A DNA stretch of 22,195 nt from an uncultured Muribaculaceae bacterium. Lineage in GTDB: Bacteria; Bacteroidota; Bacteroidia; Bacteroidales; Muribaculaceae. A model generated the notes under the pieces. It was not told where the DNA came from. It searched no databases and saw only the letters and a program-made list of their open reading frames with translations. Within the stretch, counting starts at the first letter, position 1; each line of letters opens with the position of its first letter. A program made the translations under genes and the position numbers. The stretch lies in NCBI GenBank assembly GCA_910577355.1, contig CAJTMY010000039.1, positions 1 through 22,195 of the forward strand. The letters are read 5' to 3'. Shown here one piece after another: positions 1 through 7,364 of the stretch.

Positions 1-85
1 GGAGAATATATTATTCCATACACGATGTTTTGCACTTCGATTTGGAATCTTCAGCAGCCATAACCCTATACCTCTTATCTTTTTT

Positions 86-3000
86 ATGAAAAAACTCTTC
101 ACTATTGTTGCAGCAGCATTTGTAGGCGCAGGCCTTTGGGCTCAAAGCGCCACTTATGAGTTTAGCAGTCATGGGCACGACAAAGAGCTTACCGTCAAGG
201 CAAAGCCGTGGACCGGCGAGTCGGCCGCTGGACGTACAATAACGCTGCGTCCGCAGCAGAGAGGCACTGCCATGCAGGCCGGATTCAGCCTCAAATCGGC
301 GACCGGGCCTCTGAAAGCGCCAGACGACATCAATCTCATCGGATTTGTGAGCGACGGCAACGAGGTCAACCCTGCCATGGGTGCCATGTACAAGGTGCCT
401 TACCGTGCTTCGCAAAGCTTTGAACGCATCGGCATGACTAACGTGATGAACGCATGGGGCGGTGTGGAAGCCGCCGGCACATATTATACGGTGTACCAAT
501 TCCAGATCTCGGCCACAAGCGGATACAACTATCTGTACAAATACAACACTACGACATGGACCACCACGGGCTACAAGATGCTCGAAGACTTCTCGCTGTT
601 CTCCTCGGCCCAGGCATGCGATCCCACCGACAATCAGGTGTACGGGTCGTACATGAAAGCCGACGGAAGCGGATATGAATTCGGTATCGCCGACTTTGAG
701 AGCGGCACCCATACCACTATATGCGGCCTCGAAAAGCCGTGGAGCGTATGCGCTATCGACAATGCCGGCAATGCATATGCCATCGATATGGACGGAGACC
801 TGTACACAGTGGACAAGACGACAGGCGATATGGAGCTGATCGCGCCTACGGGCGTAAGTTCCCAATACCTCGGCGGCGGCGTGTATGACAACAAGGGCGG
901 CCGAATACTGTGGAGCGTGTGCAACGATCTGAACAGCGGCCTGTACAGCGTGAACCCCACGACCGGTGAAACGGCTCTCGTAACCGAATTCGCCGACAAC
1001 GAGGAGGTAATCGGTATGTTTATCGGTGCGCCGATAGCCGTCGACGACGCTCCCGAGCAGCCCGCCGACCTCACTCTCGACTTCCCGGAAGGCTCGCTGA
1101 GCGGCACGGTATCGTTCACTGTACCGGCCACGACATTCGGCGGCGCCGAGGGCACCGGCGAAGTGAAGTGGTCGCTCACAATGAACAACTTGCCGATGGG
1201 CAACGGCACGGCTGCCTACGGTGAGCGTATCGACGCACCCGTAAAGGCTTTTTCCAACGGAAACACTACATTTATCGTGACCCTGAGCAACGATGCAGGC
1301 AACAGCCCGCAGGCCAAGGCCACGATATTCGTAGGCAAGGGCGCACCCGCCATACCGCTTGTGAAGCTTGAATACGACGAAGCCACAGAGACAGCCTCAC
1401 TGAGCTGGGATCCCATAACCAAGGCCGTCGACGGCGGCTATCTCAATCCCGACGACATCACCTATACCGTGACGCGCTACCCCGATGCCAAGACAGTGGC
1501 CGAACACACCGCCGAATGCGCCGTCACCGATCACCTGCCCATCCCCAAGAGCATCACCACATATACATATACGGTGGTGGCCGAGAACGGCGATGTGGTA
1601 TCGGGCACCGGCAATACCGTACCCCTGCGCCTCGGCACCTATGCCACACCCTATGTGGAGGACTTCACACAGATGGGCAACATGGCCGACTTCACCATCC
1701 TTGACGAGAACAACGACGGCACCACATGGACATACGGCATGGGAGGCGCCACAGTATACGGCATGCAGAACCTTGCCATGGACGACTGGCTCATCACTCC
1801 GGGCGTGAACCTCAAGGGCGGCCGGAAATATTATGTGGAGCTTACATTCCGCACCTTGCAGATGCAGCCGCCATATGCCGAGGTTGAAGTGAAAACCGGC
1901 AACTCCGCCACAATCGGAGGCATGACCAACACACTGATAGCCCCGACCGACATCTCCGAGCTGAGCAAGGCTCCGTTCTCAACCATCATCGAGGCCGAAG
2001 CCGACGGCAAATACTACATCGGCGTACACGCCATCACCGAGGAGAGCAACTGGGTGCAGGTACAGAAGATAGTGATAAAGGACGCCACGATGCCCGGTCC
2101 GGCCACCGATCTGGTGATAACCCCCGGCCCGGATGACGCGCTCGACGCCATAGTAGAGTTCAAGGCGCCCGCGACCGACGCCGCCGGCGATCCGCTCACA
2201 TCCATCGACCGCATCGAAGTGGTGCGCGGAGGCATGCTTGTGAAAACCTTCACCAAGGAGACCGACAATTTCAAACCCGGCGATGCGCTGAGTTTCGAAG
2301 ACGCTGTATGGTCGCCCGGCAACTATCAGTGGGTTATAACCGCCTATAACGAAGACGGTGCCGGCCTCGAGGCCTCGGCCATCGAATATGTGGGACTCGC
2401 CGTACCGGCCATGCCTCAGAATGTAAAGGCTGTGGAAGAAGGCAATACGGGCCGTGTAACCCTATCGTGGGATCCTGTGACCACAGGCACACACGGGCGC
2501 CCGATGAGTCCGCAGTTCATTCAGTACCGCATCCTCAACCGCGGCCAATACATCGACAACAATCCCGATGTATCCGGCAACACCTACACCGCGCAGATTG
2601 CCGCCGAAGGAGAACAGACATTCGCACAGATGGGCGTGCAGGTATACAACTATCTGGGGTCGAACGTTGGCTTCTCCCAGGTAATGCCCGTAGGCAAGCC
2701 ATACACAGAATATAAGGAATCGTTTGCCGGCGGACAGGCTGTCCACGACATCGCCATCACCGACACATACCTATACTCGCTGTGGCAGATACATGCCGAC
2801 GCGGCCATGACCGGCCCCGGCTCGGCAGACGCAGACGGCGGCTACGCCATGATGTTCTGCGAATATGTGGACGGCACATCCACGCTGCAGCTCGGCAAAT
2901 TTGACCTCTCGGCATGCAAGGATCCCGAGCTCGGCATAAGCATCTACAATCTCGGCGATGACACCGACCACAACCGCAACATCCTTGAGGTATTAGTGGA

Positions 3001-4546
3001 CAAGGGCAATGGATTCGAGTCCGCCGGCACCCTCACCGCCGGCGACGATGATCCGCTGAACACATGGGTACGCCGCAGGCTCGATCTGAGCGATTACGCA
3101 CAGGCAGGCAATATAGTGATAGCCCTGCGCGGCACTATCGTGAACTTCCAGTATCTGCCCGTCGACAAGATCACCATCGGCTCCACATACGACCACAACC
3201 TGTCGGCCACCAATTTCGCCACACCGGCCAAGGTGAATTCCGGCAACCGCTTCGGTGTATCGCTTAGCGTGGAGAACAACGGTCGCAAGACCGCCGAAAA
3301 CTTCAGCGTATCACTGCTGCAGAACGGCACTGAAGTGAGCCGCAAGGAAGTGGAGAGCCTCGCAGCCGACGCGGCCGAGGATGTCATCTTCACCTGCAAT
3401 CTGTCGACACTCGCAGGCAATGAAGTCGAATTCAGCGCCGTGATCAACTACGACGCCGACGAGAACAAGGCCGACAACACCACCGAAGCACATACGGTGG
3501 AAGTGAAACAGCCCATATATCCCGCGCCCGGCACACTCACAGCCGAAGTATCGGACGGCAAGGTGAATCTCGCATGGAGCGAACCCTCCAAAGATGTCCC
3601 CGCACAGGAGCATACCGAAAGTTTCGAGGAAGGCGAAGGCATGGTGCACGACCTGTATGAGGACTGGACATTCATCGACGGCGACGGCGCCCAGACATAC
3701 TACTACGGCAACTTCTATGCCGGATGCAGCGATCCGAAGGCATATATAGTGTTTGATCCCGGACAAAACGGCGACACAGCGGCCGAGTTCGCGCCTCATA
3801 CCGGCGAGCGTTATCTGGCAGCCGTATGCCCCTCGACAGGTGTCGCAAACGACGACTGGGCCATCTCACCACAGCTTAGCGGCGACGCGCAGAAGGTAAC
3901 GTTCTTTGCCCGCAGCCTGTGGATATACGACGGCAACGAGGCGTTTGAATTCCTCTACTCGGCCGACGGCCTCGCACCCGAGGACTTCACATCGGTGGCC
4001 ACCGTGACCGACGTACCCGCAGAATGGACCGAATACAGCTACGATGTGCCTGCCGGCGCCATGTACTTCGCGATACGCTGTGTGTCGAACAACCAGTATA
4101 TGTTCATGGTAGATGACGTGACATTCGTACCCGCCGGGGCATCCACGGCCAATCTCGAGCATCAAGGCTACCATGTATACCGCGACGAGACCCGCATCAG
4201 CACCGACGTGGTAACTGAATGCGCCCACACCGACGCACCCGCCGAGGACGGCGATTACACCTATACTGTCACCGCCATGTACAATCTCGGCGAATCCGTA
4301 CCGACCAACCGCGTTCTCGTGACCGTGGCACACGACGGTATCGGAGACGCAACTGTAAGCGCCGTCACAGTGACCGCCGGTATCGGCACCATCACCGTGA
4401 CAGGTGCCGAAGGCCTCAACGTGACCGTAAACGACATGGCCGGCAAGACTGTGGCCACCTCCAAGGGTAACCTTCGCGCCCGCGTGGCCGCAGGATGCTA
4501 TCTGGTGACAGCCGGTACCCGCGCCACAAAGGTGATGGTGAAGTAA
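86..4546 (+). CDS. Large secreted multidomain protein (fibronectin-III / choice-of-anchor-J-like modules, C-terminal sorting-like domain)
   Basis: This 1486-residue protein begins with a signal peptide (residues 1-20, basic MKK start, hydrophobic core, ending GLWAQ) and is probably exported to the surface or outside. Approximate order: a propeller-like region with repeated Tyr/Asp/Gly blades (85-312), an Ig-like stretch (328-416), a fibronectin-III-like domain (420-515), a choice-of-anchor-J-like jelly roll with the motif DDWLITPGVNL near 567, two more fibronectin-like domains (670-870), a MAM-like domain (872-1035), a CARDB-like domain (1036-1142), and a fibronectin domain interrupted by another anchor-J-like module with DDWAISPQLSG near 1256. 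Residues 1416-1486 resemble the type A sorting tail of the Bacteroidota type IX secretion system, ending in a basic, valine-rich strand. No catalytic motif is visible, so binding or adhesion is inferred. Its ligand is unknown. The promoter may lie left of the window; I see no clear -7 element in bases 1-85. Confidence 0.85.
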   Translation: MKKLFTIVAAAFVGAGLWAQSATYEFSSHGHDKELTVKAKPWTGESAAGRTITLRPQQRGTAMQAGFSLKSATGPLKAPDDINLIGFVSDGNEVNPAMGAMYKVPYRASQSFERIGMTNVMNAWGGVEAAGTYYTVYQFQISATSGYNYLYKYNTTTWTTTGYKMLEDFSLFSSAQACDPTDNQVYGSYMKADGSGYEFGIADFESGTHTTICGLEKPWSVCAIDNAGNAYAIDMDGDLYTVDKTTGDMELIAPTGVSSQYLGGGVYDNKGGRILWSVCNDLNSGLYSVNPTTGETALVTEFADNEEVIGMFIGAPIAVDDAPEQPADLTLDFPEGSLSGTVSFTVPATTFGGAEGTGEVKWSLTMNNLPMGNGTAAYGERIDAPVKAFSNGNTTFIVTLSNDAGNSPQAKATIFVGKGAPAIPLVKLEYDEATETASLSWDPITKAVDGGYLNPDDITYTVTRYPDAKTVAEHTAECAVTDHLPIPKSITTYTYTVVAENGDVVSGTGNTVPLRLGTYATPYVEDFTQMGNMADFTILDENNDGTTWTYGMGGATVYGMQNLAMDDWLITPGVNLKGGRKYYVELTFRTLQMQPPYAEVEVKTGNSATIGGMTNTLIAPTDISELSKAPFSTIIEAEADGKYYIGVHAITEESNWVQVQKIVIKDATMPGPATDLVITPGPDDALDAIVEFKAPATDAAGDPLTSIDRIEVVRGGMLVKTFTKETDNFKPGDALSFEDAVWSPGNYQWVITAYNEDGAGLEASAIEYVGLAVPAMPQNVKAVEEGNTGRVTLSWDPVTTGTHGRPMSPQFIQYRILNRGQYIDNNPDVSGNTYTAQIAAEGEQTFAQMGVQVYNYLGSNVGFSQVMPVGKPYTEYKESFAGGQAVHDIAITDTYLYSLWQIHADAAMTGPGSADADGGYAMMFCEYVDGTSTLQLGKFDLSACKDPELGISIYNLGDDTDHNRNILEVLVDKGNGFESAGTLTAGDDDPLNTWVRRRLDLSDYAQAGNIVIALRGTIVNFQYLPVDKITIGSTYDHNLSATNFATPAKVNSGNRFGVSLSVENNGRKTAENFSVSLLQNGTEVSRKEVESLAADAAEDVIFTCNLSTLAGNEVEFSAVINYDADENKADNTTEAHTVEVKQPIYPAPGTLTAEVSDGKVNLAWSEPSKDVPAQEHTESFEEGEGMVHDLYEDWTFIDGDGAQTYYYGNFYAGCSDPKAYIVFDPGQNGDTAAEFAPHTGERYLAAVCPSTGVANDDWAISPQLSGDAQKVTFFARSLWIYDGNEAFEFLYSADGLAPEDFTSVATVTDVPAEWTEYSYDVPAGAMYFAIRCVSNNQYMFMVDDVTFVPAGASTANLEHQGYHVYRDETRISTDVVTECAHTDAPAEDGDYTYTVTAMYNLGESVPTNRVLVTVAHDGIGDATVSAVTVTAGIGTITVTGAEGLNVTVNDMAGKTVATSKGNLRARVAAGCYLVTAGTRATKVMVK

Positions 4547-4560
4547 CCTCCCACTATACT

Positions 4561-4612
4561 ATACAATAAGAATCGCGCCATGCCGCTCGGCATGGCGCGA
4601 TTCTTATTGTAT
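4561..4612. terminator. Perfect 24-bp hairpin, probable bidirectional terminator
   Basis: Bases 4561-4584 are an exact inverted repeat of 4589-4612, with a four-base loop (GCTC). The GC-rich core is flanked by AATAAGAAT on one side and ATTCTTATT on the other, so a U-rich segment follows the core on either strand. It lies 14 bases after the upstream stop codon and 6 bases from the gpmI stop codon, between convergent genes, which fits termination in both directions. Confidence 0.85.
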
Positions 4613-4618
4613 CTGATA

Positions 4619-6139
4619 TTATTCCTTGATCAAATCGTTGCCGGTCATCTCGGCGGGCTGCTGAAGGCCCATGATGTGCAGGATGGACGGAGCCACGTCG
4701 GCCAGAACGCCGTTCTCGGTACGTGCGCCTTTCTTATCGGTTACATATACGAAAGGCACGGGATTGAGCGAGTGGGCGGTATTGGGAGTGCCGTCGGGGT
4801 TTACGGCATAGTCGGCGTTGCCGTGGTCGGCGATAATTATCACCTCGTAGTCGTGCATCGACTTGGCGGCCTCCACCACATCGTGCAGGCACGAATCGAT
4901 GGTCTCCACAGCCTTCTGTATGGCGGGGTAGACACCGGTGTGTCCCACCATATCACCGTTGGCGAAGTTCACCACGATGAAATCGTACTTATCGCTCTTG
5001 ATGGCTTCGACGAGTTTGTCCTTCACCTCAGGAGCGCTCATCTCGGGCTGGAGGTCGTAGGTTGCCACCTTGGGCGATGGGACGAGTATACGGTCCTCAT
5101 AGTCGAAAGGAGCCTCACGGCCGCCGTTGAAGAAGAAGGTGACGTGGGCGTACTTCTCGGTCTCGGCGATATGGAGCTGCTTTTTGCCCATCGAAGACAG
5201 GTATTCGGCGAGGGTGTTGCTTACGTCTTCCTTGTCGAAAAGAATATGCACGCCCTTGAACGACGAGTCGTAGGGAGTCATGCAGTAGTATTGCAGACCG
5301 GGGATGGTATGCATACCCTGCTCGGGCATGTCGTGCTGTGTGAGCACCTCGGTGAGTTCCTTGGCGCGGTCGTTGCGGTAATTGAAGAAGATAACCACAT
5401 CGCCCTCCTTGATCGTGCCGTCGATACCGGCGTTGTTGATGGGCTTGATGAATTCGTCGGTTACGCCTTCGTCGTAGCTCTTCTGCATTGCGGACACGAG
5501 GTCGGTAGCCTGCTCACCCTTACCCTCGATGAGAAGGTCGTAGGCAACCTTCACTCGATCCCAGCGCTTGTCGCGATCCATGGCGTAATAGCGGCCGATG
5601 ATCGAGGCTATCTGCCCGGCCGACTGCCGGCAATGGGCGTCGAGGCGCTCGATGAAGCCCTTGCCCGAGCGGGGGTCGGTATCACGGCCGTCCATGAAGC
5701 AGTGTAGATATACCTTGTCGAGGCCGTATTCCTTGGCAATGTCACACAGGGCGAACACGTGGTCGAGCGAGGAATGCACACCGCCGGTAGAGGTGAGGCC
5801 CATGAGGTGCAGGCCTTTGCCATGCTCTTTGGCATAGCTGTATGCGGCCTTTATCTGAGGATTGTCGAGAATGGCGCCCGAGGCGATGGCCTTGTTGATC
5901 TTGACAAGATCCTGATATACGATGCGGCCTGCACCGATATTGAGGTGACCTACCTCGGAGTTGCCCATCTGGCCGTCGGGAAGGCCGACGCTCTCACCGC
6001 CGGCGAGAAGCTGCGAGTGTGGGTATGTGTTGAGCAGATAGTCCCAATAGGGGGTGGGAGTGGAGAAAATGGCATCGTCGTGCTTGTGGTCGCCGATGCC
6101 CCATCCGTCGAGAATGATAAGAAGTGCTTTCTCAGCCAT
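4619..6139 (-). CDS. gpmI: 2,3-bisphosphoglycerate-independent phosphoglycerate mutase
   Basis: This cytoplasmic glycolytic enzyme interconverts 3- and 2-phosphoglycerate using two metal ions (usually manganese) and a phosphoserine intermediate. The 506 residues match the usual family length. The N-terminal metal motif DGWG is at 11-14 and the phosphorylated serine is Ser61 in GNSEVGH. The C-terminal part carries NGDMVGHTG (His400), ADHGNAD (Asp438, His439) and TAHS (His456), the expected alkaline-phosphatase-superfamily metal ligands. The start is chosen because MAEKALLIILDGWG is the typical N-terminus. The gene lies 24 bases after the small membrane-protein gene and is probably the last gene of that operon; it ends next to the 24-bp hairpin. 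Cofactor-independent mutases are typical of Bacteroidales. The identification is secure from these motifs. Confidence 0.97.
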   Translation of the reverse strand: MAEKALLIILDGWGIGDHKHDDAIFSTPTPYWDYLLNTYPHSQLLAGGESVGLPDGQMGNSEVGHLNIGAGRIVYQDLVKINKAIASGAILDNPQIKAAYSYAKEHGKGLHLMGLTSTGGVHSSLDHVFALCDIAKEYGLDKVYLHCFMDGRDTDPRSGKGFIERLDAHCRQSAGQIASIIGRYYAMDRDKRWDRVKVAYDLLIEGKGEQATDLVSAMQKSYDEGVTDEFIKPINNAGIDGTIKEGDVVIFFNYRNDRAKELTEVLTQHDMPEQGMHTIPGLQYYCMTPYDSSFKGVHILFDKEDVSNTLAEYLSSMGKKQLHIAETEKYAHVTFFFNGGREAPFDYEDRILVPSPKVATYDLQPEMSAPEVKDKLVEAIKSDKYDFIVVNFANGDMVGHTGVYPAIQKAVETIDSCLHDVVEAAKSMHDYEVIIIADHGNADYAVNPDGTPNTAHSLNPVPFVYVTDKKGARTENGVLADVAPSILHIMGLQQPAEMTGNDLIKE

Positions 6140-6163
6140 TTTAAATTATATTGTTATGTTTTG

Positions 6164-6400
6164 TTATTCCTGTTTTGTGGAGTTCCGCTTGATATCGTCG
6201 AGTCGTTGGCGGCGCAGTCGTTCGCGCTTCTTTAAAAAGAAGTGCAGGAGAACTATCACGACGAGCGACACCACGAGTGTGGCGGTGTAGGCCGTTGGAG
6301 TTGTCTGGCCGCTGCGTAGACCGGATATACCGAGATATGCCATCACGGCAAGATATACGAGCAGGATGGCGGGGACGAGTATGGCGCGTGAGATTTTCAT
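6164..6400 (-). CDS. Small two-helix membrane protein, unknown function
   Basis: This 78-residue protein has two hydrophobic segments (about residues 5-27 and 38-57), joined by a short polar loop rich in Thr, Gly and Ser. A strongly basic tail follows (KKRERLRRQR from residue 57). By the positive-inside rule both ends would face the cytoplasm. The start at 6400 is supported by the ATGA overlap with the stop codon of the exonuclease gene (6397-6399), which implies translational coupling. The same frame stays open further upstream, but that part is an out-of-frame reading of the exonuclease tail. It lies between the exonuclease gene and gpmI in an apparent operon. I do not recognise the family and assign no function. 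Confidence 0.75.
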   Translation of the reverse strand: MKISRAILVPAILLVYLAVMAYLGISGLRSGQTTPTAYTATLVVSLVVIVLLHFFLKKRERLRRQRLDDIKRNSTKQE

Positions 6401-7290
6401 TTGTCGGAAGAGGAGGATCGTTTGGGGGTACGGGGAGATTTTGATGATTTGGCGGATGCGGGTTTGCGGGAGCGGGCCTTGCGGGCTTCCTTGGCTTCCT
6501 TGCTGCGGGCGGCGCGCTTGCGTGCGGGCTTGTCGGAAGGGATGCCGGCGGCTTTGCGCTCGGCTTCGGCCACACGCTTCTGCTCGGCGGCTTGCATGGC
6601 CTCGGCATGGCGGGCGGCTTCTTCGGGGCCGATAAGCTGATTGTTCATCGACGGGCACAGCTGTGAGCGGTCGACTATGAATGGCGACTCGTCGGGATGA
6701 AAGTTGCCCGAGCGGAATGTGCGGTAGAGGCGCAGACATGCCCAGGCGTCTATGGCGGCGTAGCGCTGCTGCTGCTCGGTGAGCACGGAGGCCTCCCAGT
6801 TGGTGAGGCGCTGGTTCTTGGATATTTTTTCCTTGAATACTATGGCGTAGATCTTCTGGAGGGAGATATCGTTGATGTGAAAGAATTTGACATATTCCTG
6901 AAGGTCGATGAATCCCTGCGGGTCGAGGTCGTCGACCAGACGGCGCATCACCGAGAAGTCGTCGTGTACCGAAAGGCCTATCTTGATGATCTCGGGATCC
7001 TCGAGAAATCTGCGCAGCGGCTCGGAAATGCCGAGTATGTTGAGGCGGAAGAGGAAGCACCGGTCGTCGGTAGACAGCTGCATAAGGGCGACGTTGTGCA
7101 TGTGGCCCCGGTGGAAGGACGGACGTGTTTCGGTGTCGAATCCCACCACACGGGCGCGAGTGAGCTCGCGCAACGCCATCCGGGCCATCTCGGGTGTGTC
7201 GACAAGGGTGATCTCTCCGGGATATTCCACTACGGGCATCTCGGCTACGGTCTCCTTGCTGATGGCGATTGTCTGGGTGAGGGTGTTCAT
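6397..7290 (-). CDS. DEDDy-type 3'-5' exonuclease domain protein with basic C-terminal tail
   Basis: This 297-residue protein has a ribonuclease-D-like 3'-5' exonuclease fold. The catalytic signature is visible in order: Asp52 and Glu54 in VVGFDTETRP, an Asp at 110 or 111 in LSVHDDFSV, and Tyr177 with Asp181 in RYAAIDAWA. This is the DEDDy pattern that binds two metal ions and degrades RNA or DNA from the 3' end. No HRDC domain follows. Instead, residues from about 240 to the end are rich in Lys, Arg, Ala and Ser, probably a disordered nucleic-acid-binding tail. Substrate (RNA or DNA) cannot be told from sequence. It is the first gene of the apparent exonuclease, small membrane protein, gpmI operon and diverges from bioA across a 74-base gap. 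Annotators usually name this family simply 3'-5' exonuclease. Confidence 0.9.
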   Translation of the reverse strand: MNTLTQTIAISKETVAEMPVVEYPGEITLVDTPEMARMALRELTRARVVGFDTETRPSFHRGHMHNVALMQLSTDDRCFLFRLNILGISEPLRRFLEDPEIIKIGLSVHDDFSVMRRLVDDLDPQGFIDLQEYVKFFHINDISLQKIYAIVFKEKISKNQRLTNWEASVLTEQQQRYAAIDAWACLRLYRTFRSGNFHPDESPFIVDRSQLCPSMNNQLIGPEEAARHAEAMQAAEQKRVAEAERKAAGIPSDKPARKRAARSKEAKEARKARSRKPASAKSSKSPRTPKRSSSSDK

Positions 7291-7333
7291 CGTCGAACTT
7301 CGGTTTTGGAATCGTTTATCGTTTTTTCCGCTG

Positions 7334-7341
7334 CAAATTTA
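7334..7341 (-). promoter_or_regulatory. Candidate -7 element for the exonuclease operon
   Basis: On the minus strand these bases read TAAATTTG, matching the Bacteroidota -7 consensus TAnnTTTG. They lie 43 bases before the exonuclease start codon. No good TTTG is seen at the expected upstream spacing, so support is from the -7 element and its position only. Confidence 0.45.
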
Positions 7342-7352
7342 CAAAAAAAAAC

Positions 7353-7360
7353 TAACTTTG
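7353..7360 (+). promoter_or_regulatory. Candidate -7 element of the biotin operon, very close to the bioA start
   Basis: These bases read TAACTTTG, a full match to TAnnTTTG, preceded by a nine-A run. Only four bases separate the element from the bioA ATG at 7365. The TAA inside the element is an in-frame stop for bioA, so translation cannot start further upstream. If this element is used, the mRNA would begin at or within a few bases of the start codon. No clear TTTG at -33 is seen. Confidence 0.6.
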
Positions 7361-7364
7361 CCAC

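Noticed and set aside
4580..5707. 375-residue open frame antisense to gpmI
   Set aside because: It lies opposite the gpmI motifs, begins within the hairpin, and has no recognisable domain.
7314..7344. Possible BirA operator near bioA
   Set aside because: Only one half-site resembles the consensus (ATTTACAA at 7337-7344). No matching TTGTAAAC half is found 14-15 bases away.
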